From Prorocentrum cordatum (Eukaryota > Sar > Dinophyceae > Prorocentrales > Prorocentraceae), in NCBI GenBank assembly GCA_963575745.1, contig CAUYUJ010018476.1, positions 1-64,000 of the forward strand: 64,000 bases of DNA. The letters are read 5' to 3'. Each line of letters opens with the position of its first letter. The stretch's first letter is position 1. The position numbers were made by a program, and so were the translations under genes. Positions 40,171-49,900 of this stretch are shown in pieces. The notes beneath the pieces are model-generated. The model searched no databases, had not been told where the DNA came from, and saw only the letters and a list, made by a program, of their open reading frames with translations.

Positions 40171-41019
40171 AGGAGCAGAGGGGGTATGGGACAGATGGGT
40201 GGACAAGCTAGGTGCTTTCGCGCCTCATCTGACATCCTATCCCTCCCTCCCATCCCTTCCATGGCATTATGTTTTTCTCTATCCGCGGACGCGTGTCATA
40301 GCCGACCTGCGACTCCCACAGAAAGACCACTTCGTGTTATGCGCAATCGGAAACAGGGGAGCTGCGTGCACAGGAGGAGGTGGTGGGTGAGCGGGAGGAT
40401 GAGCCGGAGGGCAGGGATGAGGACAAGCGACAGCAGCAGCAGGAGCTAGTGTGGACGGATCGGGAGGAAAACGAGGACCAGGGGAAGGCGAAGGAGGGTA
40501 TTCCAGGAGGGCGACAACGATGAAGAAAGACTCGGATTCCGAAAAATTGCACACGATGGGGCGAAACGAACACCGCAACAGAAGCACGACCCCGATCCAG
40601 AAACGTGGCCCGCGCTGGGGCGAGAGCGCCATTCTGAACGACGGGAGCAAAGCGCCGATCCGAAAATGAGGCCCACACTGCAGCGGGAGCACCACTTTGA
40701 AAATCCGAAAACAGTCGGATCGCACAGATCCATACAGTGCCGTTTTTTAATACATGTTCCGCGTGCGGATCATGTATCAAAAATGCAGGGAATTTGTATT
40801 ACATACAACGATGAGTTCATGCATACATGTATTCATACATTGGTAATGTATGGAAAATCCTCTATTATAAAAATCCCATGTATTAATACCTGCCCTGTAA
40901 CACAAATCCACGTCTGAAATTTTGTGTCTTGCATGAGAGCAGCACTCGCAGAGGGCGGGAAATTCTCCAGACATCTTCAGGGAAGGAGGGAGAGCAGTGT
41001 TCAGATTGCTCAACTGCTA
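40171..41019. other. No gene recognised; AT-rich island
   Basis: 40510-40715 has loose about 55-bp repeats (CGATCCAGAAACGTGGCCC, CGATCCGAAAATGAGGCCC). 40740-40920 is an AT-rich island unlike its surroundings, with ATGTAT/ATACAT motifs. Confidence 0.5.
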
Positions 41020-41165
41020 AGGAGGAGGAGGAGGAGGAGGAGGAGGAGGAGGAGGAGGAGGAGGAGGAGGAGGAGGAGGGAGGAGGAGGAGGAGGAGAAG
41101 GAGGAGGAGGAGGAGGAGGAGGAGGAGGAGGAGAAGGAGGAGGAGGAGGAGGAGGAGGAGGGGGA
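41020..41165. repeat. AGG microsatellite
   Basis: Pure AGG triplets with three AAGG breaks; gives poly-Glu, poly-Gly and poly-Arg frames. Confidence 0.95.
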
Positions 41166-41193
41166 GGTGGATGACGATCCGGCGATCGCAAAC

Positions 41194-41362
41194 ATGGATC
41201 AAGGGGGCGTGGATTGGCGACGGGTCCCGTTTCCATTGGAAATCACGGGTTTCCGCCGCCGGGCGAGGCGGCACCGGCCGCCTTTTGGGGAGGGCACATC
41301 CCCATATCCATGGATTTGGCGACCGCGCGCCAAACCCATGGATTGCTAATCCATGTTTGCGC
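41194..41362. repeat. Inverted-repeat element with CGCAAACATGGAT ends
   Basis: CGCAAACATGGAT at 41196 faces ATCCATGTTTGCG ending near 41361. Beyond this 13-bp perfect arm, TGGATTGGCGACGGG faces CGCGCGCCAAACCCA loosely. It may be a MITE; no target duplication is clear. Confidence 0.5.
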
Positions 41363-42706
41363 GTTCCCGAGACGAGGATGAGTCGGAAACGGAGGATTGG
41401 GGGGAGACGGTGGCCAGAAGCTTGATGTAATGCCATAGTCTTGTACGTCATGGCATGCCTTTGGAACAATGTCTTAACCATGAAACTCGAAAGCGAAGGG
41501 AATGCGTGAATCAAGTATCGGGTCCCAGTTTGTGTCACATTCCACGACACTGCACGCAGCGGCACCCTTTGTGAGCCCAAGGTGACACACATGAGACTGA
41601 GTCGCGAAGAGCATGGATCAAACATCGGATCTTGGAGAGGTGCACGCTGGTGCCCCATCTCGTGACCGACGTGGTTCACGTCAAAGTCAACGGCTGCCCG
41701 CGCAGGGTTCCCCCTCTCGGGGGTTGCCAGAGGCGCTCCTGTCCCAAGGTGACCCTGGCTTGTCCCCTCGCGCTTGTATCCCATGGGCCCGCCTGGGCCT
41801 CGTGAGGGGTGCTCTGAAGAGAAGCTGGGCATCTCGATAAATCCTGAGGCCACTTCGGGCCAGGCAACGCCAGACCCCTTCCACAGCTCCATGTCCAGGC
41901 GGGGAGTGGGAACATGCAGGTGCACTGGGGGGCATTGGCAGTATTCGTGATACGTAGGTTTAGCACCTTCTCGCCTCATGTCAGATAGCTGTTATGATGG
42001 CGAGTGTCCCATTTTGCAACGTCTCTTTGACAGTTGTCTCAATACGAAGTGCTCCTTCGCTGCGTGAGGAACACACATGTACCATCGTAAACACATCTAT
42101 TTATATATCAACACAGAACCTCACATATACTGAAGACCCTGTGGCTATCGTGGCGTAGTCTTCCAATTAGCTACAGGTAGCGGTGCAACCTTTGGAAGCA
42201 AAATGGCTAAGATGAGAGTTCCGATTAGGGTAACCATACCTCGAATGTCAACATCAAGTGGTACCAGAGCGCGTGCTAACTGCTCGACACGGCGCACATT
42301 GCGAACAGCGTCGCGACCACCATTGTGGGTTTCGTCTAGTTATGGGCAGCCGGGAAAGTGGCACATTGTATCTTCGTAGACAGTGCACATTGTATCTTCG
42401 TAAACAATGCCCAACGCCAAAAGGGATAGCCCATGTTTGGCGAAGGGCCTTGGCTAACATCATGTACCTGTCGTCAACAATGAACCCAGCGCGACCCCAA
42501 GCAGGGTCTCCCTTCCAAAGCAGTTTAAGGCAGTTCCAAACAATAAACGACATGTGTGCGTATTCGTACACTGACTTCGCACGCCTGCTCACCTCTGCGA
42601 CCCCAGTCTGTCGGGGTCTGCCTCTCTTTTGCCCTCTTCTCGGAACAAGGATTTCGGCCTTGCCGTGGCGGAAGACAGCTTTCCTTATTGGATGGTCGTT
42701 TGCGGT
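41363..42706. other. Unassigned; short repeat GACCCTGTGGCTATCGTGG
   Basis: A minus frame of 320 codons (41017-41979) starts in unique DNA but ends in the AGG tract and shows no domain. At 42132-42158 a 26-base phrase recurs at 50334-50361 with one mismatch. At 42364-42405, CATTGTATCTTCGTARACA is tandemly doubled. 42254-42592 is open on the minus strand (112 codons), unknown. Confidence 0.45.
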
Positions 42707-43158
42707 CTACTCAATGCTGTGGAATAGATCGAGTTGCCGTGCCGAGAGAATGCGCTGCCCTGCCCGCTGTAGCACCTCCGCGTTCGACATGCGGCTGTAG
42801 TCCACATGTTGAATGCGGGGTATTTCCCGCAAGCACAGCGCTTGGAACGCATCCAGCTTTGAACCCTCTGCGTTCTTGAGCCATGCTGTGTGCAGGCTGT
42901 ACAGAAGCTTGCAGGCCACGCCGGCTTGGAAGATCATGATCTTCCGCCGGGTAGTGATAGCTGCGTGTGACCAGACCCGGGACAGAAAGTCACATTCCGC
43001 TCTGGCTGTTCCGATTTCTTGGGTCAGTTCGGATCCCATTGTGCTGTCCGCCGAGATCACGCAGCCGAGGTAGACGATGTTGCCCTTCTGTGTTGCCAGA
43101 CCTCCGTCAGGCATCGAAATCCTGCCGACGCATCGAACGGATGATATTTCAACAATTG

Positions 43159-43164
<6 letters not shown>

Positions 43165-43194
<30 letters not shown>

Positions 43195-43212
43195 GTGTAT
43201 ATATATATATAT
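43165..43212. repeat. TA microsatellite inside the LINE
   Basis: TATATA interrupted once by TCTGTGTA. It lies between the YADD remnant and the region reading SVRCVGRISMPDGG on the minus strand. Confidence 0.95.
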
Positions 43213-43366
43213 GAGTCCATACTTCGCGCCCGCGCGCTCCACGGCGGCCATGCATTCCGCGGCCTCTGCAGCGTTGGCAGCCACGATAAACGCGTCGCCT
43301 GCGCAGGCGCGGCCGCCTAGGTGCTCCGCCAGCCCCCCGAGTTCGTTTCTCGCGTCGCGCAGAAAT

Positions 43367-43526
43367 CAGGAGGGGAAAAAACATACAGACATACGGAATC
43401 GTCGATTCCCCAGAAAATGTGGGAAAGTATGGGAAATGGGGGGAAGACAAAAACCCAGAAAATGTAGGAAAATATGGGGAATCCTTCTATTTGTGTATAT
43501 TTATTTGTGTGTCCTGGGGCCCCTTC
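43367..43526 (+). mobile_element. Family C short repeat, copy 5, inserted in the LINE
   Basis: CAGGAGGGGAAAAAACATAC, GGAATCGTCGATTCCCC, GGGGGGAAGACAAAAACCC, GTGTCCTGGGGCCCCTTC. The reverse transcriptase frame stops matching at its right edge and resumes at its left edge, so this family is mobile or was when the LINE was already in place. Confidence 0.85.
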
Positions 43527-43900
43527 AAGAAAAACCGTCATCACGATGGCGAACAGAAGTGGCGCGAGGGTGTAGCCTTGGCAGATCCCGCACCGCGGAA
43601 CGCCTGTCCTTTGACATGGAGCCGATGGTGTTGAGCATGTGCGAGCCGAAACGCGCCAACGTGTGTCTACGGAGTCAGGGTGCACGCTGTCGAAAGTTTT
43701 GGGCCAATCCAGCGCCAGGAGCAGGAGCTACCCGTCTCGCGCGGGCCTTGCTTCATCCAGGTGCCGCCTCTCGAGGAAGACGGCGTCTGCCGTGACGCGT
43801 TTCGACTTGAAGCCGAACGGAGTGCTCCACACGCGTGTCGACTTGAAGCCGAACGGGGTGCTCCTCACGAACTTCATCCTTTCCGCCGCCGCAATGTTCC

Positions 43901-44074
43901 GAGGCGGGAATTTATCCATATCCACCGCCTGCAGGGCCAGTTTTCGGAGCCTCGGCAGGGGGTGGATATGGACATATTCGGGCCCCCGGGGGCCGAAATA
44001 TATCCATATCCACCGCCCGCTGGGGTACCAGGACTTCGGTTCCCAGGCGGTGGGTATGGATAAATTCCCGCCTC
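43901..44074. mobile_element. 174-bp palindromic MITE inserted in the LINE
   Basis: Ends are 31-bp inverted repeats with one mismatch: GAGGCGGGAATTTATCC...CCACCGCCTG at 43901-43931, inverse at 44044-44074. An inner pair (GGTGGATATGGACATATTC at 43961 and its inverse to about 44016, centred on GGGCCCCCGGGGGCC) makes almost the whole element self-complementary. Flanks GCAATGTTC (43891) and GCAAATGTTC (44075) look like a target duplication with one indel. Confidence 0.85.
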
Positions 44075-45094
44075 GCAAATGTTCTCCTCGACTGTGAGAC
44101 TGCCACCGCTTCTCGGAAGCAGGGTGCCCAGCGGCTTCTCGTTCCTGGGCGCGGTGTTGCGCGTGGCACACTGCGCATCGCTCAACTATTCCGCCGGTGC
44201 TCCTCCACGATCATCGGAGACTGCCACGTGGCCTGCCAGATTCTCGACCTTGCTCTGCTTGGGCTGGAAGCCCCTGCGTCATGTGTTTGCTTTTTGCCAG
44301 TTGCCGTTCCAGTTCTTCACCGGCCGCTTGACTTCGGCGTCCAATGTTCGTTTTCGTGCAACGTCCCCGCGTCTGCGGGCAAGTGGGCGCTGTTTAATTA
44401 TGCCCAAAGGTCTCGAAGAATTCGAAGACATGCGCGGGACGGCGGGCAGATCTGGCAAGGCATGCGAGGCCGCTGCGTGGAAGGTCTCTGTTATTATGGT
44501 CTCGATCTCGTGCGCACCCGTGGTTGTCGTGAGCGTTGTCATTCCTGCCCAACCCAGCGGGGCTTGCATTTGACTGGAGGTCTTCTTCGGGACGCGAAAC
44601 CGAAATCAGCAAATACCAGAAAATGGTGCGACGCGAGAGCTCTGTCGAGGTCGCTGTCGGGCCAACGGCAGCACGAGAGAAGGAAAGACTCGATTTGTCC
44701 CCAGAGGATGCAGTCGACAGTCCGGCTTGCAAAGACGTGCAATCAGAAACAGGGGATCAAGGCAAGGGAAGGAATGCATACGTCCATGTCCAGTTGACGT
44801 TTTCTCCTCCGTATGAACATCCCACGGGCAGATTCTGCGCAGGTTGATTTCGCTTTATGTGCGGCGCAGATTTCAAAGCATTAACGATGTAAAATGACTT
44901 GCCGAGTTTGCTCATCGCACTGTTTTTGTTGCAAGCAAGTTTGAAGTATATTGTAGCCTTTCTGTCTGAAGGTTCTACTCGTTGATTTCAAGCTTCATTG
45001 TCCTGTATTTATGTCCGCACAGACATCCAGGTATAATTGGTGCTTGTTGTATATGAAAGGGAACGTAGGATGCTAGCCTTGCTGTTTACCGACG
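44075..45094. other. Unassigned; probably upstream LINE sequence to about 44570
   Basis: The minus strand has open frames (44279-44569, 44394-44732) that would sit between endonuclease and reverse transcriptase of the LINE; no motif proves it. 44850-45060 is lower in GC and unique. Confidence 0.4.
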
Positions 45095-45237
45095 ACTACG
45101 GCGAATCACCGCCGCCCCCCGGTCTTTCAGGACACGCCTATGTGGCCAAACGTTGTGGCCAGAATTCAACCAAGCTATCGGATGATGTGATCCCCCAGAC
45201 GTTGTGGAAACTTTTCGGGGAACACTAGGGGAAGCAG
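45095..45237 (-). repeat. Repeat H, inverted copy
   Basis: On the minus strand: AGTGTTCCCCGAAAAGTTTC, GGGGGATCACATCATCCG, GATAGCTTGGTTGAATTCTG, ACGTTTGGCCACATAGGCG, GGCGGCGGTGATTCGCCGTAG. Matches 10985-11131. A weaker relative is at 47610-47695. Confidence 0.8.
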
Positions 45238-45494
45238 ATCGATGAGTTTGTTCTTTTCGAGCCTTCCTCGAGGTCCTCGTGGAGGCCACTGGGCCCGTCT
45301 TGCAGAGATCTTTTGGACCTCTTTGGCCGTCATTTGGGCCAGACTTGGGGAACGTCCCCCAGCACGATTATGTGTTTCCTTGTTGCGGGCTGCCGATGGC
45401 GAATGTAATTGTGAAATATTGCCGGAAGCTGTGCGTCCACAGCAAGATCGAGACACCCATCGTCATGACAAAGTTTGAAGGCGCGTTTTCTGCC

Positions 45495-45905
45495 GCTGCT
45501 GGCAGGGGGCTGTAACCCCTCCCCCCCCAGAACCAGGGGGCGAGGAGGAGTTCTGGACCCTCCCCTTGGGAAAATTATTCGGACGGTCTAAAGCCCCACC
45601 CGCAGCCAAAATTATTCGGAGATGTCCAGAGCCCCCCCCCCCGGGAAAGTTGATCGAAGGTTCCAGAAATCTTCTCCCCCGGCGACAACGACGACGACGA
45701 CGACGTCGCAGCTGCCAGCAAACGACACATACGATGACGACGATGTCGACCACGACGACGACGAAGTTGACGACGACGACGACGGACAACGCGCGACGCG
45801 AGACGCACGACCGCGCTGACGCCGACGACGACGACGACAACAACGACGTTTACGACGAAAACAGCAACGAATATGTACGACGACGAGGACGCCTACGACG
45901 ACGCC
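45495..45905. repeat. CCAAAATTATTCGG short repeats and GAC microsatellite
   Basis: 45495-45665 holds about three loose repeats of 50-60 bp (GGAAAATTATTCGGACGG, CCAAAATTATTCGGAGATG, GGGAAAGTTGATCGAAGG), followed by GAC triplets from 45688 to 45905. Confidence 0.8.
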
Positions 45906-45929
45906 GACGACGACGACCATCGAGCCCTG

Positions 45930-46845
45930 ACTCGATGCGACTAACGTTGGATCGAGCCCTAGTAGGGCTTGTCAAGCTGGATCGAGCCCTATCGAAGATG
46001 GATCGAGGCCCAGCTGGGTTCTTTGAGATCCAATTCTAGTATGAGTTCGCATTCGTGCTGGATTCGTTTTTTTGTAGAATTCCATCAGACTTGTATTCAG
46101 CCATGAGTCGATTATTGTAGCGCTGGACCAGCCGTAGTAGGATTACATTTGAGCTGGATCGAACCCGAGTCGGATTCTGTTACAGCCGGACGCAGCCTTT
46201 GTAGGAATCTGGAAGAGTTGGACCGAACATGCGTAGGATTCCATCAGAGTTGGGTCGAACCGTAGTGGGATTCGAGCAGCGCCTGTCGACCCTCAGAAGG
46301 ATGGTTCTGAACCTGAATAGAGCCCGCAATAGATTCGATTCGAGCTAGATTCAGCCCTATAATATCTATCAGGACTAGATCAGGCTTCAGTGGGGTTTTA
46401 CAAGAGCTGGATTGACCCCTAGTGAAATGTTCGGTCGACTCGAGCATAGTAGGGTTATGTAGGAGCTGCGTCGACCCGAATCTGATTCTATCAGAGCTGG
46501 ATTTAACCACAGTGTGATTGCTCTAAGGCTGATCTGAGCCTTAGTAAGATCTCATTGGTAAAACTGGACCGAGCATTGGCCGGATTCTGTATGAGCTTGA
46601 TCGAGCCCCAGTTAGATTTTATTAGAGTTGGACCCATACTTAGTAACAATATTGCATTAAAACCCGATCGAGCCCCAGTAGGAGTCTATCAGAGCTGGAC
46701 CGAACTTTGGTGGGACTGGATTAGAGCTGGAACCACCCCCAGACATAAATTACAGCTCGATCCAGCCACAGAGGTGGTTCGACAAAGATGGAACATAGTT
46801 TAAAGTTACATGAGAGTTGGATTGAACCCTAGCTGCATCTATCAG
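45930..46845 (+). repeat. Degenerate minisatellite, GAGCTGGATCGAGCCC
   Basis: About 0.9 kb of imperfect units near 50-60 bp, each with TGGATCGAGCCCTAGTAGGA and TTCTATCAGAGC. Units differ widely in length and sequence, so the array is old. Confidence 0.85.
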
Positions 46846-46904
46846 AACCTGTGCTTGGCGCGGCCGCCGGCGACGGTTGCGCCAACGCCGCCGCTGACGT
46901 TGTC

Positions 46905-47100
46905 GACGTCGTCAGCGTCATCGTCGTCGTCTTCGTCGTGGTCGTCGTCCGTCGTCGTCGTCGTCGTCGTTTGTCGTCTTCGTCGTCGTCGTCCGCTTGG
47001 CGGCGGCGTCGTCGTCGTCTTGGTCGTCGTTTGTCGTCGTGTTCGTCGTCGTCCGCGTCGTCTGCTGGCGGCGGCGACGTCGTCGTCGTCGTCGTCGTTG
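46905..47100. repeat. CGT microsatellite
   Basis: CGT triplets with GGCGGC breaks; flanked at 47100-47190 by poly-G runs. Confidence 0.95.
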
Positions 47101-47196
47101 CCGGGGTAGCGGGGGGGCGGGACACCTCGAGCAGTTTCCCAGGGCACGGGGGGGGAGGGCGGGGGGTGTTCTGGACCCCTTCGAAGAACTGTCAGG

Positions 47197-47325
47197 TTGG
47201 CATCGCTCAGACGTGGGCATTTTGTATCGGCGAGGACCCTTTGAAGAACAGCCTGGACCATCGAGCCAAAAAACCACGCACGAAACCGGAAAATGCACGG
47301 GAAATGGACGTCCGAGCGATGGCAA
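47197..47325. mobile_element. Family A MITE-like element, copy 5
   Basis: Ends TTGGCATCGCTCAGACGT and ACGTCCGAGCGATGGCAA; interior GGCGAGGACCC, AAAACCACGCACGAAACCG. Confidence 0.8.
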
Positions 47326-47609
47326 GCGGGGGGGGTGGGGGGGCAGGTTTTTGGACACCTCGGAGTGATGTTCCTGGCGGGGGGGGGTCCAGATCTCCCG
47401 GGTCCTTGCGAGTGGCGGGATGGGGGGAGCGTGGAGGTTGAAGGGGGGGGGGGCCTGATTTCCGACCCGGCTTGGTAGGTTCTGCTGTGGCCCGCGACGG
47501 TGGACCGCGCTCCCCCCAAAGTTTCAACGAGCATTGAGGGGAACACCGTGGGAACCCAACAAGAAACGTCCGACACCATCCTCTTCTGGAATCGCCCGTG
47601 CGGCCGAGC

Positions 47610-47695
47610 GTTGCGGCTAGAGCTCGGCCAAGCTGTCGGACTATTTGTTCCCCCGATCCTTGTAGAAACCCTTCGAGGGAGACGCGTGGGAGGAT
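47610..47695 (-). repeat. Repeat H, diverged fragment
   Basis: GAGCTCGGCCAAGCTGTCGG and TTGTAGAAACCCTTCGAGGG, with the following TGGGAGG, line up with the 45-kb copy in the same order. Confidence 0.5.
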
Positions 47696-47719
47696 AAGGA
47701 ACAGGAGGAAAGGGAGGAG

Positions 47720-47984
47720 GAGGCGGATGAGGATGAGGATGAGTATGATGAGGATGAGGATGAGGATGCTGATGCTGATGCTGATGCTGATGATGCTGAT
47801 GATGATGATGATGACGATGATGATAATCGGCGGCGAGCGAGGGGGGAAAGTGAGAAGGAGAAGGCCTTCTCAGAAGGCGACAGGACTTCTCAGAAGAAAT
47901 TCTGAGGAGGCCGGGGGACCTCAAGCCTTCTGAGAAGGCCCGCCCCGTCTCACTTCCCTCCCGCGCTCGCCGCGAAGACAATAC

Positions 47985-48022
<38 letters not shown>

Positions 48023-48056
48023 GTGATGGTGATGGTGATGGTGATGGTGATGATGA

Positions 48057-48090
<34 letters not shown>

Positions 48091-48255
48091 GGTGGTGGTG
48101 ATGATGGTGGTGGTGGTGATGATGATGGTGGTGGTGGTGATGGTGATGGTGATGGTGATGGTGATGGTGATGGTGATGGTGACGGTGATGGTGATGGTGA
48201 CGGTGATGGTGATGGTGATGGTGATGGTGATGGTGATGGTGATGGTGATGGTGAA
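47720..48255. repeat. GAT / GGT microsatellite split by a family E element
   Basis: GAT repeats at 47720-47826 and GAT/GGT repeats at 47978-48255, with family E at 47828-47974 between. The matching repeat on both sides suggests the element landed in a pre-existing microsatellite. Poly-Met, poly-His and poly-Val frames are artefacts. Confidence 0.95.
47828..47974. mobile_element. Family E inverted-repeat element, copy 2
   Basis: Left CGGCGGCGAGCGAGGGGGG then AAAGTGAGAAGG, right its inverse TCTCACTTCCCTCCCGCG then CTCGCCGCG. Interior is filled with CCTTCTCAGAAGG palindromes. Confidence 0.8.
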
Positions 48256-48345
48256 GGAGGAGGAGGAGGAGGTGGAGGAGGAGGAGGAGGAGGAGGAGGA
48301 CCAGAAGGAGGAGGCGGGAGTTGGAGGAGGAGGAGGAGGAGGAGA
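48255..48345. repeat. AGG microsatellite
   Basis: AGG triplets with TGG and CCAG breaks, continuous with the GAT/GGT tract on its left. Confidence 0.9.
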
Positions 48346-48349
48346 TCTC

Positions 48350-49180
48350 TCGGGAGACTTTTGGGCTACTCTTGGAGCCTCCTGGGGACTTCGTGGGAGC
48401 CTCCACGAGGCCTCTTGGCGGCATGTTGGGGTTTCTTGCAGGCCGTTGGAGGCTTTGACCGCCTCAGAGCGTTTCTGGCCCGTGTGGCGACGTCCGACGC
48501 CGTCTTGGGGCACCCTCTCGGTCGACTCGGGGCCTCTTTGGGCACGTCAGGGCCGTCTTGGAAGTCTACGAGGCCGTCTTGGGGATATGCTGGCACCGTT
48601 TTGGGGGCCTCTTGTGTTGCCTTGAGAGCCTCTCGGGCCGTCCTTGGGCCGTCTAGAAAGCTTCTTGGACGATCCTGGAGCGATTTGGGGGGCCTGTTGG
48701 GCCGTTTTGGTCCGTCGATGAGGTGCGTCTTGGGTGTTTCTTGGGCCGTCTTGGAGACAGATTGCGGCCATCTTTGGCTCTCTGGGACCGTCTTGGTAGA
48801 CTTTGAATACATGCTGGCCGTCTTTGAGACCTCTTGATCCGTCTTTGGGTCCTTCTGTGGCCAGACTGGTGGTCTCGTGTGCCGTCATGGGCCATTTGAA
48901 AAGCCCCCGTGGGGATTCTTGGGCCGTTTTGGGGCGACCTTTGGCGCCTCTTGGGCCATCCAGGGCGCTCTGAAGATCAAACGTAGCGGCAATGCTAAAA
49001 CAGAGCAGAAGCCAATGGATTCTGTTTGAAGACGTTGGCCTCCTGGGCCGGCCTCCTCCAAGGCCTCCAAGACGGCGCAGGAGGCGCCCGAGAGGGCTCC
49101 GGGACGGCCCTCGGGGCCGCCCGTCCTGGGCGAGGTCGGGCAGGCACGGCCCGAAGAAGGAGCCCTGTGCCTTGGCCTCC
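48350..49180 (-). repeat. TCTTGG/CCAAGA phased DNA
   Basis: GCCGTCTTGG and GGCCTCTTGG motifs recur with spacings that are often near 10-11 bp or 21 bp. No gene. Confidence 0.7.
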
Positions 49181-49201
49181 GGAAGCTGCGCGGGGCATCC
49201 C

Positions 49202-49900
49202 GGATAATTCGGGCGTCCAGAGCCCCAAATCATCAGGGGTATTTCGGGTCAGGGTTAATTCGGGTTCGTTTCTCGGAATTCCGAACCCGACTTACCCCAG
49301 ACCCGACTTACCCCAGATAATTCGGGCGTCCAGAGCCCAAGTCATCAGGGGTATTTCGGGTCAGGGTTAATTCGGGTTCGTTTCTCGGGATTCCGAACCC
49401 GACTTACCCCGGACCCGACTTACCCCGGATAATTCGGGCGTCCAGAGCCCCAAATCATCAGGGGTATCTCGGGTCAGGGCTAACCCGGGTTCGTTTTTCG
49501 GGATTCCGAACCCGTCTTACCCCGGTCCCGACTTATCCCGGATAATTCGGGCGTCCAGAGCCCCAAATCATCAGGGGTATCTCGGGTCAGGGCTAACCCG
49601 GGTTCGTTTTTCGGGATTCCGAACCCGAATCACCCCGGACCCGACTTACCCCGGATAATTCGGGCGTCCAGAGCCCCAAATGATCAGGGGTATCTCGGGT
49701 CAGGGCTAACCCGCGTTCGTTTTGCGGGATTCCGAACCCGAATCACCCCGGACCCGACTTACCCCGGATAATTCGGGCGTCCAGAGCCCCAAATGATCAG
49801 GGGTATCTCGGGTCAGGTCTAACCCGGGTTCGTTTTTCTGGAACCCAAACCCGAGTCACCCCGGACCCGAGTTACCCCGAATAGTTCGGGCGCCCAACCC
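49202..49900 (+). repeat. 113-bp satellite, six units plus a partial
   Basis: GGATAATTCGGGCGTCCAG starts at 49202, 49314, 49427, 49540, 49653, 49766 and (as GAATAGTTCGGG) 49879, a spacing of 112-113 bp. Each unit includes CATCAGGGGTATCTCGGG, GGTTCGTTTTTCGGG and two ACCCGACTTACCCC copies that pair with the flanking GGGT phrases. Confidence 0.95.

Larger units (their letters stand above)
42707..43890 (-). pseudogene. Decayed LINE reverse transcriptase
   Basis: Minus strand. Ordered pieces of a non-LTR reverse transcriptase: a finger motif near 43830 (FGFKSKRVTADAVFLERRH), motif A near 43710 (LALDWPKTFDSV), then GICQGYTLAPLLFAIVMT (43600-43530), a degraded YADD near 43295 (CAGD followed by AFIVAANAAEAAE), and the C-terminal region YLGCVISADSTMGSEL through KLDAFQALCLREI (43020-42790). 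It would copy LINE RNA at the insertion site. It is dead: an in-frame TAG lies before motif A, both catalytic Asp codons of YADD are compromised, a family C repeat splits it after FAIVMTVFLE, and a TA microsatellite has expanded just downstream of YADD. FGFKSKRV is duplicated by a 45-bp repeat. The upstream linker probably reaches 44570. Confidence 0.8.

Noticed and set aside
41017-41979. 320-codon minus-strand open frame
   Set aside because: Ends in the AGG microsatellite and the unique part has no recognisable domain; kept only as unassigned sequence.
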